From: Cronobacter sakazakii
GTDB lineage: Bacteria > Pseudomonadota > Gammaproteobacteria > Enterobacterales > Enterobacteriaceae
NCBI RefSeq assembly: GCF_000982825.1
Contig: NZ_CP011047.1
Span: 2,108,001 to 2,172,000, forward strand
DNA: 64,000 nt
Direction: 5' to 3'
The notes beneath the pieces were generated by a model. That model was not told the DNA's origin, did no database searches, and saw only the letters and a list, made by a program, of their open reading frames with translations. Shown here piece after piece: positions 1 to 8,139 of this stretch; positions within the stretch are counted from its first letter, which is position 1, and the number at the start of each line of letters is the position of its first letter. Both the position numbers and the translations under genes were made by a program.

Positions 1-1101
1 GATCAGCGTGGCGCGGAAATTCTGCAAAAAGAGATACATCACCAGAAACACCAGCGCGATCGCTTCAAGCAGCGTCTTCACCACGTCGGTAATCGAGGCT
101 TTCACGAAAGACGTGGTCTCATACGCGACTTTATATTCCAGCCCGTGCGGGAAATAGTGCGACAGCTCGTCGAGGCGGTTCAGCACCAGTTGCGCCGTTT
201 CCATCTCGTTCGCGCCGGAGGCGAGCTTCACGCCGAGCCCCGAGGCCGCTTTGCCGTTATAGCGGCTCAGATAATCATATTTCTCGGCCCCCATTTCGAC
301 GGTTGCCACGTCGCCGAGCGTGACGGTCGAGCCGTCCTGATTCACGCGCAGCGTAATGGCGCGAAACTGCTCCGGCGTCTGTAACAGCGACTGCGCGTTG
401 ATGGTGGCGTTCAGCGCCTGATTATCCACAGACGGCGTGCCGCCGAGCTGGCCGACCGCTATCTGGCTGTTCTGCGATTTAATCGCTGCCACCACATCCG
501 CCGTGGTGAGCTGAAAGCTGGTGAGCTTGTCCGGGTCGAGCCAGATGCGCATGGCGTACTGCGAGCCGTAAGCGTCGATATCCCCGACGCCGTTAATACG
601 GCTGAGCGGCTCCTGAATATTACTCGCCACATAATCGGCGATATCCTGTTTATCCATGCTGCCATCGGTGGAGACAAAGGCGATGGTCAGAATGTTGGTA
701 TCGCCGGTTTTGCGCACCGTCACGCCCTGCGTCTGTACGGCCTGGGGGAGCTTTCGCAGCGCGGATTGCAGCTGGTTTTGCACCTGCTGGACCGCTTCAT
801 CCGGGGCGGTGCCTGCTTTGAAGTTCAGCGTCACGGTCGCCTGGCCGGTGGCGCTGCTTTGCGACGACATATACATCAGGTTATCGAGGCCGGTCATGTT
901 CTGTTCGATAACCTGCGTAACGGTATTTTCCAGCGTCTGGGCGGAGGCGCCAGGGTAGTTTGCCGTGATGCGCACGTTAGGCGGCGCCAGTTCGGGATAT
1001 TGCTCAACGGGAAGTGAAAATATCGCCAGTGTGCCGGTCAGGCAGATGAGAATTGCCAGCACCCAGGCAAAAATCGGGCGATCGATAAAGAAATTCGCCA
1101 T
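1..1101 (-). CDS. acrD: AcrD, RND multidrug efflux pump inner-membrane subunit (N-terminal part only)
   Basis: Resistance-nodulation-division transporter that works with AcrA and TolC to export aminoglycosides and other polar, amphiphilic compounds. The window edge cuts the gene: only the first 367 codons are present, of about 1037 in the family. The start reads MANFFIDRPIFAWVLAI, the usual RND first transmembrane helix, followed by the periplasmic porter domain with the YPGASAQTLENTVTQVIEQ stretch typical of AcrB/AcrD. The retained part tracks E. coli AcrD more closely than AcrB as I remember them. In E. coli narQ lies next to acrD; here a NarP-like regulator does. Confidence 0.93.
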   Translation of the reverse strand, partial: MANFFIDRPIFAWVLAILICLTGTLAIFSLPVEQYPELAPPNVRITANYPGASAQTLENTVTQVIEQNMTGLDNLMYMSSQSSATGQATVTLNFKAGTAPDEAVQQVQNQLQSALRKLPQAVQTQGVTVRKTGDTNILTIAFVSTDGSMDKQDIADYVASNIQEPLSRINGVGDIDAYGSQYAMRIWLDPDKLTSFQLTTADVVAAIKSQNSQIAVGQLGGTPSVDNQALNATINAQSLLQTPEQFRAITLRVNQDGSTVTLGDVATVEMGAEKYDYLSRYNGKAASGLGVKLASGANEMETAQLVLNRLDELSHYFPHGLEYKVAYETTSFVKASITDVVKTLLEAIALVFLVMYLFLQNFRATLI

Positions 1102-1235
1102 GCGAGTCGGGACCTCTTAAATGCTTAGCGTCGTTATTATTGGTAGCCGCAATCACTGTAGCCTCAGGGCACACAACAAACGTGGAGAAAATAAGGAGAT
1201 AATGTAAATTATCTCGCGCGACGCCGCGCAGACCC

Positions 1236-1880
1236 TTACGCGTTCCGGGAGCCCAGAAACAGGACGGTCGCCGCGACGCGCGAACGCACGTTAAGTTTGC
1301 GCAGTAAATTGCGAATATGCACTTTTACCGTCTCTTCCGAGATCTGTAACGCCGACGCAATCTGCTTATTGGAGAGCCCGCGCGCCACTTCCTGCAACAC
1401 GTCAAGCTCGCGCCCGGTCAGCAGCGCAAACGGCGCGTCGCGTTGCTCATCAGGCTTGCGCGCGAGCAGATACGCCTGCACCTGCTCGCTGAACGCGCCA
1501 GCACCCGCCGCACCGGCCCGGATGGCCTCCAGCAGCGCTTCCGGTTCGCTGTCTTTCAGCAGATAGCCGTCAGCGCCCGCATCGGTCATGGCAAAAATAT
1601 CGCTTTGCGCATCAGAGACCGTCAGTACGATAATCCGTGCGTTCACGCCGTCGCGGCGCAGCATCGTCAGCGTATCCAGCCCGCTTAAACCCCGCATATT
1701 CAGATCCAGCAAAATGACGTCCGGGGAAAGCGCCCGCGCCTGCGCTATCGCTTCTTCGCCGCTGCCTGCTTCGCCCGTCACCCGAAACCGCGCATCGGTT
1801 TCAAGCAACTGTCGCAGGCCGCGACGCATCAGCGGGTGATCGTCAACGATAAGAACGTGCCAGGGGATAATTTGCGACAT
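1236..1880 (-). CDS. narP: NarP-family nitrate/nitrite response regulator
   Basis: Two-component response regulator of 214 residues. The N-terminal receiver domain has the acidic pair D13/D14, phosphoacceptor D59 in the VILLDLNM motif, a conserved Thr in VLTVSD and K109 in LLKDSE. The C-terminal LuxR/GerE helix-turn-helix spans about residues 150-210 (TGRELDVLQEVARGLSNKQI, then TVKVHIRNLLRKL). The overall sequence resembles E. coli NarP more than NarL. NarP answers the NarQ and NarX sensors and controls anaerobic respiratory genes. No sensor kinase lies next to it, although E. coli carries narQ at this place beside acrD. It is probably transcribed alone, 134 bases upstream of acrD on the same strand. 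Confidence 0.85.
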   Translation of the reverse strand: MSQIIPWHVLIVDDHPLMRRGLRQLLETDARFRVTGEAGSGEEAIAQARALSPDVILLDLNMRGLSGLDTLTMLRRDGVNARIIVLTVSDAQSDIFAMTDAGADGYLLKDSEPEALLEAIRAGAAGAGAFSEQVQAYLLARKPDEQRDAPFALLTGRELDVLQEVARGLSNKQIASALQISEETVKVHIRNLLRKLNVRSRVAATVLFLGSRNA

Positions 1881-2076
1881 GCTTACTCCGCTCTGTGGGT
1901 TTTTTCTGCGTTGCGGCTGGATAAACCATAGCCTGTGCGTAAGCTTAACCGCCAGACGCCGCCGGCAATGGGCAGAATACCGGAAAAAGCGCCGTTATTC
2001 CGGCGACGCGCCGGGGGCGACAAATGGCGTTTCGGGTCGTACTATTCACCCCACACCAGGCGTTTATGGAGTCGCT

Positions 2077-2652
2077 ATGTCGTTAAATGTCGAACTGATA
2101 AAAGATAAAATTCTGTCGGAAAACTACTTTGTTCTGCGCAATATCACCTACGATCTGACGCGAAAAGATGGCGAAGTGGTCCGCCACAAGCGCGAAGTCT
2201 ACGATCGCGGCAACGGCGCTGCCGTACTGTTGTATAACCGCGAGAAAAAAAGCGTCGTGTTGATCCGTCAGTTTCGCGTCGCCACTTGGGTTAACGGTAA
2301 CCCGGACGGGATGCTGATTGAGGCGTGTGCGGGGCTTCTTGACGATGACGAGCCGGAAGTCTGTATTCGCAAAGAGGCCATTGAGGAAACCGGCTACCGC
2401 GTGAACGCGGCGGAGAAAGTCTTTGAGCTTTATACCTCCCCCGGCGGCGTTACCGAACTCATTCATCTGTTCATCGCGGAATATGACGATGCCTCACGCG
2501 CGAACGAAGGCGGCGGCGTGGAAGATGAAGAGATAGAAGTGCTGGAAATGCCCTTCAGTGAAGCGTTGGAAAAAGTCAGACAAGGCGTGATTCGCGATGC
2601 GAAAACGGTGCTGCTGCTTCAGCATCTTCAGCTACGCGGAATAATGGACTGA
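2077..2652 (+). CDS. nudK: GDP-mannose pyrophosphatase NudK
   Basis: Nudix hydrolase of 191 residues, the same length as E. coli NudK, which hydrolyses GDP-mannose to mannose-1-phosphate and GMP. The Nudix box is visible near residues 87-108 (GLLDDDEPEVCIRKEAIEET, then GY), and the SPGGVTELIH and GGGVEDEEIEVLE segments are family hallmarks. The open frame extends upstream to 1879, but the start at 2077 has a GGAG ribosome site 6 bases before it and aligns with the E. coli start (MSLNVELIKDKILS), so the longer version is rejected. It has its own transcription unit, divergent from the narP-like gene. Confidence 0.94.
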   Translation: MSLNVELIKDKILSENYFVLRNITYDLTRKDGEVVRHKREVYDRGNGAAVLLYNREKKSVVLIRQFRVATWVNGNPDGMLIEACAGLLDDDEPEVCIRKEAIEETGYRVNAAEKVFELYTSPGGVTELIHLFIAEYDDASRANEGGGVEDEEIEVLEMPFSEALEKVRQGVIRDAKTVLLLQHLQLRGIMD

Positions 2653-2781
2653 TTTCCCTCACAATAAGAGGCGGTATTACGGATATTGCTATCCGATAAA
2701 TCCGATTGAGCCGCCCGTGCAGGGCAACGAAGATAGGCGCGTTTCTTCTACCGCTGTTTACGCCCGGGATACGCGCCGTTC

Positions 2782-3825
2782 ATGCTTTTTCGTCTGCTGT
2801 CACTGTTTAGCTGTTCTTTGCTGCTCGCCTCGCCGCTTTGGGCTGCGCCCGCGCAGAAGATTTTTAGTGACTGGCAGGTGACCTGCAATAACCAGAATTT
2901 CTGCACGGCCCGTAACATCGGCGGCCATCAGGATCTGGTGATGACGCTGTCGCGCAGCGCCGGTGCGAAACCCGACGCGTCGCTGCGCATCGAGGCGGGC
3001 AAACCGGAGGCCGCCGTGAATAAAGCACCGCCGCTTGCCCCGCGTCTCCTGCTGGATGGCAAAACGCTGGTGCCGGCGGGCAGCAAATGGCGTGATATGC
3101 CGCGCCGCCTGATGACGGACGACCCGACTACCATTATCGATTTTCTCGATCAGATTAAAGAATCGTCGGTCATTACGCTGAAAGACGGGCCGGGGCGTTT
3201 GTCGCTCGACGGGCTGAAAGCCGCGTTGCTGTTTATCGACGCCCAGCAAAAGCGCGTCGGCAGCGAAACCGCGTGGATCAAAAAGGGCAACAACCCGCCG
3301 CTCAGCGTGCCGCCTGCGCCTGCGTTAAAGGGCGTCAAAATCACCAACCCGACGCCGACGCCGCTCTCTCACGACGAGCTGAACGAACTGCTCGATTACG
3401 GCACCTGGCGGATGACCAACAGCCAGTGCTCGCTTGATCCGATGCGCCGCGAAGTGCGTATTTCCGCGCTTACTGACGACACGGCGCTGATGATAATCAG
3501 CTGTGAAGCGGGTGCTTACAACACGGTGGATCTCGCCTGGCTGGTGTCGCGCCAGAAGCCGTTTGCCTCGCGCATGGTGCGCCTGCGCCTGCCGTTCCTG
3601 CCTGCCGATAAAGAGCAAGAGCTGGAGCTGATGAACGCGAGCTTCGATGAAAAAACCAAAGAACTGACCACGCTCTCCAAAGGCCGCGGCCTCGGCGACT
3701 GCGGCGTCGCGACGCGCTGGCGCTTCGACGGCCAGCGGTTTCGCCTGGTGCGTTACGCCGAAGAGCCAAGCTGCGACAACTGGCACGGTCCGGACGCCTG
3801 GCCGACGCTCTGGGTGACTCAATAA
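2782..3825 (+). CDS. ypfG: YpfG, periplasmic DUF1176 protein
   Basis: Exported protein of unknown function, 347 residues as in E. coli YpfG. The N-terminus is a Sec signal peptide (LLSLFSCSLLLASPLWA, cleavage before APAQ). The mature part is a DUF1176-type protein with several cysteines that could pair in the periplasm (CNNQNFC near residue 32, and Cys in SQCSLDP, GDCGVA and PSCDNW). No catalytic motif is recognised. The ribosome site before 2782 is weak, but the start gives a clean signal peptide. It follows nudK by 129 bases, as in E. coli. Confidence 0.85.
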   Translation: MLFRLLSLFSCSLLLASPLWAAPAQKIFSDWQVTCNNQNFCTARNIGGHQDLVMTLSRSAGAKPDASLRIEAGKPEAAVNKAPPLAPRLLLDGKTLVPAGSKWRDMPRRLMTDDPTTIIDFLDQIKESSVITLKDGPGRLSLDGLKAALLFIDAQQKRVGSETAWIKKGNNPPLSVPPAPALKGVKITNPTPTPLSHDELNELLDYGTWRMTNSQCSLDPMRREVRISALTDDTALMIISCEAGAYNTVDLAWLVSRQKPFASRMVRLRLPFLPADKEQELELMNASFDEKTKELTTLSKGRGLGDCGVATRWRFDGQRFRLVRYAEEPSCDNWHGPDAWPTLWVTQ

Positions 3826-3900
3826 TCCCGCTTCTGGCGGCGCGCGTTTTTGCGTATATTCCTGTGGCTTAACATAACCAATAACAATGGCAGGGAATGT

Positions 3901-4845
3901 ATGGCTTTCACTCAGGGGCTGCGCGCGGTTCTCGGACTGGCGCTCACAGGACTGACGCTTTGCGCCAGTGCCGCGATGACACCACAGGACGAGCGCGACG
4001 CGAACGCGCTGGTCGCGCGCTGGAACGAGTTTAAAAATCATCCCTCCGCCCAGGCAGGCGCGGCGCTTTATGGCGAACAGGTCAGCTGGTACGGCAAAGC
4101 GCTTGCGCGCGACGCCGTTATCCAGGAAAACGCCGCCTTCGTGCAAAAACATCCGCACTACGCACAGGCCATCATCAGCAATATCACGCTCACCGAACAG
4201 GACGGGCAGCCGCTTGCCGTACAGGCCACGTTTGTGAAACAGGCGGGGCTTGAGCCGCAAACGCCGCGCAACTACCCGGCGCAGCTCACCTTAACGAAAC
4301 AGGCCGCAGGCTGGCGCATCAGCGAAGAAACCGACTGGATAACCGAGGCGAATCGCCAGAAAACGCGCGATTACCGTCTGGCGGGCGGGCGGTTTAACGG
4401 CAGCGCCAAAAGCTACGCCTGGCTGACGGCGCATGACCCGAAAACCAACGGCGTCTGCGATGAGAGCGGTGACTGCGAGTGCCAGCTGTGGAACAGCGAT
4501 CCGGCGATCAAACCGGCAGCAATTCCCTCCTGCATCGGTGGCGGCGTCGAGGTGCTCTCCAACCTTGACGACAGCGGACGCGACCGTGCGCTGATTTATC
4601 CCGAATGGTGGAGCAGCGCCTGGCGGGCGACCTATCTCTATGACGTGCAGCAACAGCAGTGGGTAAAAGCGATTCCCTCGTTTTCCATGAACCTGAACGT
4701 GCAGGAGGATGTGGATGGCACGTCGCTGGTGACGCGAGACCCAGAGCATCCTGGGCAGGTGATTGTCTCGCAGGCGCAGTGGGATGAGAAAACGGAAGAT
4801 ATTGTGATAAACAAAAGCGCCGAGACGCTGAACGTTCTGAAATAA
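3901..4845 (+). CDS. Exported protein of unknown function
   Basis: I do not recognise this gene. The product is 314 residues and starts with a signal peptide (MAFTQGLRAVLGLALTGLTL, cleaved after CASAA), so a periplasmic location is likely. The mature protein has an N-terminal helical part with a region of SNTF2-like flavour (QVSWYGKALARDAVIQENAA, about residues 60-130), then a cysteine-bearing segment (GVCDESGDCECQLW) and a C-terminal part rich in Trp and Tyr. The open frame reaches back to 3850, but 3901 has an AGGGA site just before it and is the start of the signal peptide. It lies 75 bases after ypfG on the same strand and may be co-transcribed. E. coli has no gene here that I recall. Confidence 0.7.
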   Translation: MAFTQGLRAVLGLALTGLTLCASAAMTPQDERDANALVARWNEFKNHPSAQAGAALYGEQVSWYGKALARDAVIQENAAFVQKHPHYAQAIISNITLTEQDGQPLAVQATFVKQAGLEPQTPRNYPAQLTLTKQAAGWRISEETDWITEANRQKTRDYRLAGGRFNGSAKSYAWLTAHDPKTNGVCDESGDCECQLWNSDPAIKPAAIPSCIGGGVEVLSNLDDSGRDRALIYPEWWSSAWRATYLYDVQQQQWVKAIPSFSMNLNVQEDVDGTSLVTRDPEHPGQVIVSQAQWDEKTEDIVINKSAETLNVLK

Positions 4846-4980
4846 AACCGCGCCGGAAATAAAAGCCAGCCTGTTAAGGCTAATTTAAAACCCTTGCGCC
4901 GAGGAACGAGAGGCACCCGTTCGATCCTGTTTGCTTGCAGGCGAGTTCTGCCGGGCCGAATCCGGAAATAATCATTTTAC

Positions 4981-5010
4981 GTGGGATAATTTCAGCATTT
5001 TTTATCCCAC
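4981..5010. other. Inverted repeat upstream of the putative effector gene
   Basis: A perfect 9-bp inverted repeat, GTGGGATAA at 4981-4989 and TTATCCCAC at 5002-5010, separated by 12 bases. It lies 55 bases before the start of the amidase-like gene, in AT-rich DNA. There is no T-run of the kind that follows an intrinsic terminator, so an operator is possible, but nothing proves a function. Confidence 0.35.
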
Positions 5011-5065
5011 TAAATATTTATGGTTAACGTAATAATTCCATTTTTCATGCTTAAAGGAACTAAGA

Positions 5066-5434
5066 ATGAACTGGAATAAAGACGTTGCTATTTCGCACCT
5101 CCGCTCCCGCGCGCATGGTCATTCACATAACGAATGTGCGACCTTTACAAGGGAGGCGATAACTGCTGGCGGCATACGGCTGGAGAGAACGCTAAACGCC
5201 AAAGATTACGGGCCTGCATTACTGCGCGCTGGATTTCGTGAAGTCCCGCCGGGCTCAACATTATTGAGCGGCGATGTTGCTGTGATTCAGCCGTATCCCG
5301 GAGGAAACCCGAGCGGGCATATGACAATGTATGATGGCACGCAGTGGATCTCCGATTTCAGGCAACGCAGTATGTACCCGGGCCCAGGGTATCGCGCCGC
5401 CCAACCGGCTTTCAAAATATACAGGATGAATTGA
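5066..5434 (+). CDS. Putative peptidoglycan amidase of the NlpC/P60-CHAP type, T6SS-effector-like
   Basis: Small protein of 122 residues that resembles the amidase effectors (Tae) delivered by type VI secretion systems, which cut peptide bonds in the cell wall of rival cells. A plausible catalytic set is visible: Cys24 in SHNECATFTREAI at the head of a helix, His85 in PSGHMTMYDG, and Asp97 in QWISDF. The GDVAVIQPYPGG strand before the His is typical of the fold. There is no signal peptide, so it needs a secretion machine to reach the periplasm. The next gene overlaps its stop codon and encodes a lipoprotein, the layout of an effector/immunity pair. The local base composition is AT-richer than the neighbours, suggesting transfer. 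No T6SS structural gene lies in the window. The family assignment rests on motif recognition only. Confidence 0.65.
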   Translation: MNWNKDVAISHLRSRAHGHSHNECATFTREAITAGGIRLERTLNAKDYGPALLRAGFREVPPGSTLLSGDVAVIQPYPGGNPSGHMTMYDGTQWISDFRQRSMYPGPGYRAAQPAFKIYRMN

Positions 5435-5931
5435 TGCGAGCAGTAATAATGTTATGCGCTTTCTTGCTCTCCGCTTGCGCAGTTAAGCCGGAACAGAGCG
5501 CGCCGACGCGAGTACATTCTTTTTATTCTACTTATCTGATGTCTCTTACAAGTAGCGACCATCAATACTCGCTGTCTGATTTGCGCGAATATGTTTCTGC
5601 CGACACGATCAAGAGACTGGAGGATATCGAGTCGATATCAGAACAAGACCTGATTGGCTCGGATTACTTCGCTTATGCACAGGACTATGATCCATCATGG
5701 ATATCGGCGCTAACTGTCGGTGCCGCCAGACCGTTCATGGGGGGCGAGGTAATGCCAGTATGGATTGGCAGGGAGGGCGGGAAAAAAGTAGAGCTGGAAG
5801 TGTTTGTTCGTCGGGAGTCAGACATCTGGAAGATATACCGAGTCCGTGATGTCACCGATAACTATGAGCATCCAATATTTAACGCCGGCGCCATCGCTCG
5901 CGCGAAGTCTGCTGCTGAAAGCGGCCTGTAG
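5434..5931 (+). CDS. Putative immunity lipoprotein paired with the amidase
   Basis: 165-residue lipoprotein. The start at 5434 overlaps the stop of the upstream gene by one base (TGATG) and has an AGGA site 8 bases ahead; an in-frame start at 5344 lies inside the upstream gene and is less likely. The lipobox is LLSAC with Cys15, so the mature protein is anchored in a membrane facing the periplasm. The rest looks like a small DUF3828/NTF2-like alpha-beta domain (VHSFYSTYL at the start, VRRESDIWKIYRVRDV near the end). A periplasmic partner is what would be needed to neutralise a cell-wall amidase. Function as immunity is inferred from the pairing and location. Confidence 0.6.
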   Translation: MRAVIMLCAFLLSACAVKPEQSAPTRVHSFYSTYLMSLTSSDHQYSLSDLREYVSADTIKRLEDIESISEQDLIGSDYFAYAQDYDPSWISALTVGAARPFMGGEVMPVWIGREGGKKVELEVFVRRESDIWKIYRVRDVTDNYEHPIFNAGAIARAKSAAESGL

Positions 5932-6031
5932 AGAATAACCCCAGGCATCTGCCGTAATGCCGCTCACTTAAGCTTTATGTGATTTAAAGCTGAACGGATA
6001 ACGAAATCCATATCGTGTGCAGTCATAAAAA

Positions 6032-6059
6032 AGCCAGAATCAGGAAACTGACTCTGGCT
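6032..6059. terminator. Bidirectional terminator between the immunity gene and tktB
   Basis: Strong hairpin with arms AGCCAGA-TCAG and CTGA-TCTGGCT around a GAAA loop, flanked by A residues on the left and T residues on the right, so it can act on both strands. It lies between two convergent genes. Confidence 0.75.
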
Positions 6060-6124
6060 TATTTCTTACTGGCAGAATCGTTCAGATACGCTTAAACGAT
6101 CGGCCTCAGCCCGTTAAGGCTGGC

Positions 6125-8119
6125 TTATTTGCCGAGCACTTTGCGGGCTTTTTCTACCACGTTTTCGACGGTAAAGCCGAAGTACGGGAAGAGTTTCTCC
6201 GCGGGCGCGGATTCGCCATAGCCGGTCATGCCGACGATAGCGCCTTTCAGGCCGACGTATTTGTACCAGTAGTCGGCGATGCCCGCTTCCACCGCCACGC
6301 GCGCGCTGACGTCGGACGGCAGCACCGATTCACGATAGGCTTCATCCTGCGCGTCAAAGACATCAGTCGACGGCAGCGACACCACACGCACCGCCACGCC
6401 GTCGCCGCGCAGTTTTTCTGCCGCCTGAACGGCGATTTCCACTTCCGACCCGGTGGCAATCAGGATCAGATCCGGTTTGCCGCCCGCGTCTTTCAGGATA
6501 TACCCGCCGCGCGCCACATCTTTCAGCTGCTGCGGCGAGCGCTCGATCTGCGCCAGATTCTGACGAGAGAGGATCAGCGCCGTCGGGCCGTTATGGCGCT
6601 CGATAGCGGCTTTCCACGCCACCGCGGTTTCCACCTGGTCACACGGACGCCAGGTGCTGAAATTCGGCGTCAGGCGCAGGCTCGCGAGCTGCTCCACCGC
6701 CTGGTGCGTCGGGCCGTCTTCCCCAAGACCGATAGAGTCATGGGTGTAGACCATAATCTGCCGCGCCTTCATCAGCGCCGCCATGCGCGCCGCGTTGCGG
6801 GCGTATTCGACGAACATCAGGAAGGTGGCGGTGTAGGGCACAAAGCCGCCGTGGTGGGCGATGCCGTTGGCGATGGCCGTCATGCCGAATTCGCGCACGC
6901 CGTAGTGAATGTAGTTGCCCGCCGGATCTTCTTTCAGCGATGTCGAGCCCGACCAGATAGTCAGGTTGCTCGGTGCGAGGTCTGCCGAGCCGCCCAGCAA
7001 CTCCGGCAGTACCGGGCCATAAACGTTCAGCGCGTTCTGGGACGCCTTACGGGAGGCGATTTTCGCCGGTTCCGCCTGGAGTTTTTCAATGTACTCCTGC
7101 GTTACCTGCTGCCAGTTTTCCGGCATTTCACCGCCCATACGGCGGTTAAACTCGGCCGCCAGCTCCGGGTAGGCTTCCTGATACGCGGCGAATTTCTCGT
7201 TCCAGCTCGCTTCAACCTGGCGGCCTTTTTCCTTCGCATCCCAGCCTTTGTAGACTTCATCCGGAATTTCAAACGGCGGGTAGTTCCAGCCGAGCTGTTT
7301 ACGGGTCAGCGCCACTTCTTCTTCGCCAAGCGCCGCGCCGTGGGACTCCTCTTTGCCCGCTTTGTTCGGCGAGCCGAAGCCAATCACGGTGCGACAGATA
7401 ATCAGCGACGGTTTATCGGTAACCTGTTTCGCCTCTTCAATGGCGCGCTTGATAGCCTCTGGATCGTGGCCGTCAATCTCATGCACTACGTGCCAGTGGT
7501 AGGCTTCAAAACGTTTGGCGGTGTCGTCGGTAAACCAGCCCTCGGTTTCGCCATCAATCGAGATGCCGTTGTGATCGTAGAAGCCAATCAGCTTGCCAAG
7601 ACCCAGCGTGCCCGCGAGCGAGCAGACCTCATGGGAGATACCTTCCATCAGGCAGCCGTCGCCCATAAACACATAGGTATTGTGATCGACGATTTCATGG
7701 CCCGGGCGGTTGAACTGCGCCGCGAGCGTTTTCTCGGCAATCGCCAGACCCACGGCATTCGCGAGCCCCTGACCGAGCGGCCCGGTGGTGGTTTCCACGC
7801 CCGGCGTATAGCCGATTTCCGGGTGGCCCGGCGTTTTGGAGTGCAGCTGGCGGAAGTTTTTTAGCTCTTCCATCGGCAGGTCGTAGCCCGACAGATGCAG
7901 CAGGCTGTAGAGCAGCATCGAGGCGTGGCCGTTGGAAAGAATAAAGCGGTCGCGGTCATACCACGTCGGGTTTGTCGGGTTGTGTTTGAGGAAATCGTTC
8001 CACAGCACTTCGGCGATATCTGCCATCCCCATCGGCGCGCCGGGGTGACCGGATTTGGCTTTCTGAACCGCATCCATGCTCAGCGCACGGATGGCGTTGG
8101 CTAAAAGCTGACGAGACAT
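6125..8119 (-). CDS. tktB: Transketolase 2
   Basis: Thiamine-diphosphate enzyme that moves two-carbon units between sugar phosphates in the non-oxidative pentose phosphate pathway. 664 residues, the usual length. Visible features are the N-terminal active-site His in KSGHPGAPMGMAD, the diphosphate-binding GDGCLMEG segment with the distal Asn in DHNGISIDG, and the C-terminal half with TATFLMFVEYARNA and HDSIGLGEDGPTHQ. The start at 8119 is preceded by GGAGAG; an in-frame ATG 12 bases upstream lacks a site. It is called tktB rather than tktA because it follows talA by 20 bases, the E. coli talA-tktB arrangement, so the two are likely co-transcribed. Confidence 0.93.
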   Translation of the reverse strand: MSRQLLANAIRALSMDAVQKAKSGHPGAPMGMADIAEVLWNDFLKHNPTNPTWYDRDRFILSNGHASMLLYSLLHLSGYDLPMEELKNFRQLHSKTPGHPEIGYTPGVETTTGPLGQGLANAVGLAIAEKTLAAQFNRPGHEIVDHNTYVFMGDGCLMEGISHEVCSLAGTLGLGKLIGFYDHNGISIDGETEGWFTDDTAKRFEAYHWHVVHEIDGHDPEAIKRAIEEAKQVTDKPSLIICRTVIGFGSPNKAGKEESHGAALGEEEVALTRKQLGWNYPPFEIPDEVYKGWDAKEKGRQVEASWNEKFAAYQEAYPELAAEFNRRMGGEMPENWQQVTQEYIEKLQAEPAKIASRKASQNALNVYGPVLPELLGGSADLAPSNLTIWSGSTSLKEDPAGNYIHYGVREFGMTAIANGIAHHGGFVPYTATFLMFVEYARNAARMAALMKARQIMVYTHDSIGLGEDGPTHQAVEQLASLRLTPNFSTWRPCDQVETAVAWKAAIERHNGPTALILSRQNLAQIERSPQQLKDVARGGYILKDAGGKPDLILIATGSEVEIAVQAAEKLRGDGVAVRVVSLPSTDVFDAQDEAYRESVLPSDVSARVAVEAGIADYWYKYVGLKGAIVGMTGYGESAPAEKLFPYFGFTVENVVEKARKVLGK

Positions 8120-8139
8120 GTTTCTCTCCATGGCAAAAG

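Noticed and set aside
1879..2076. N-terminal extension of nudK
   Set aside because: The extra residues do not resemble the family, and the start at 2077 has a GGAG site and the normal length.
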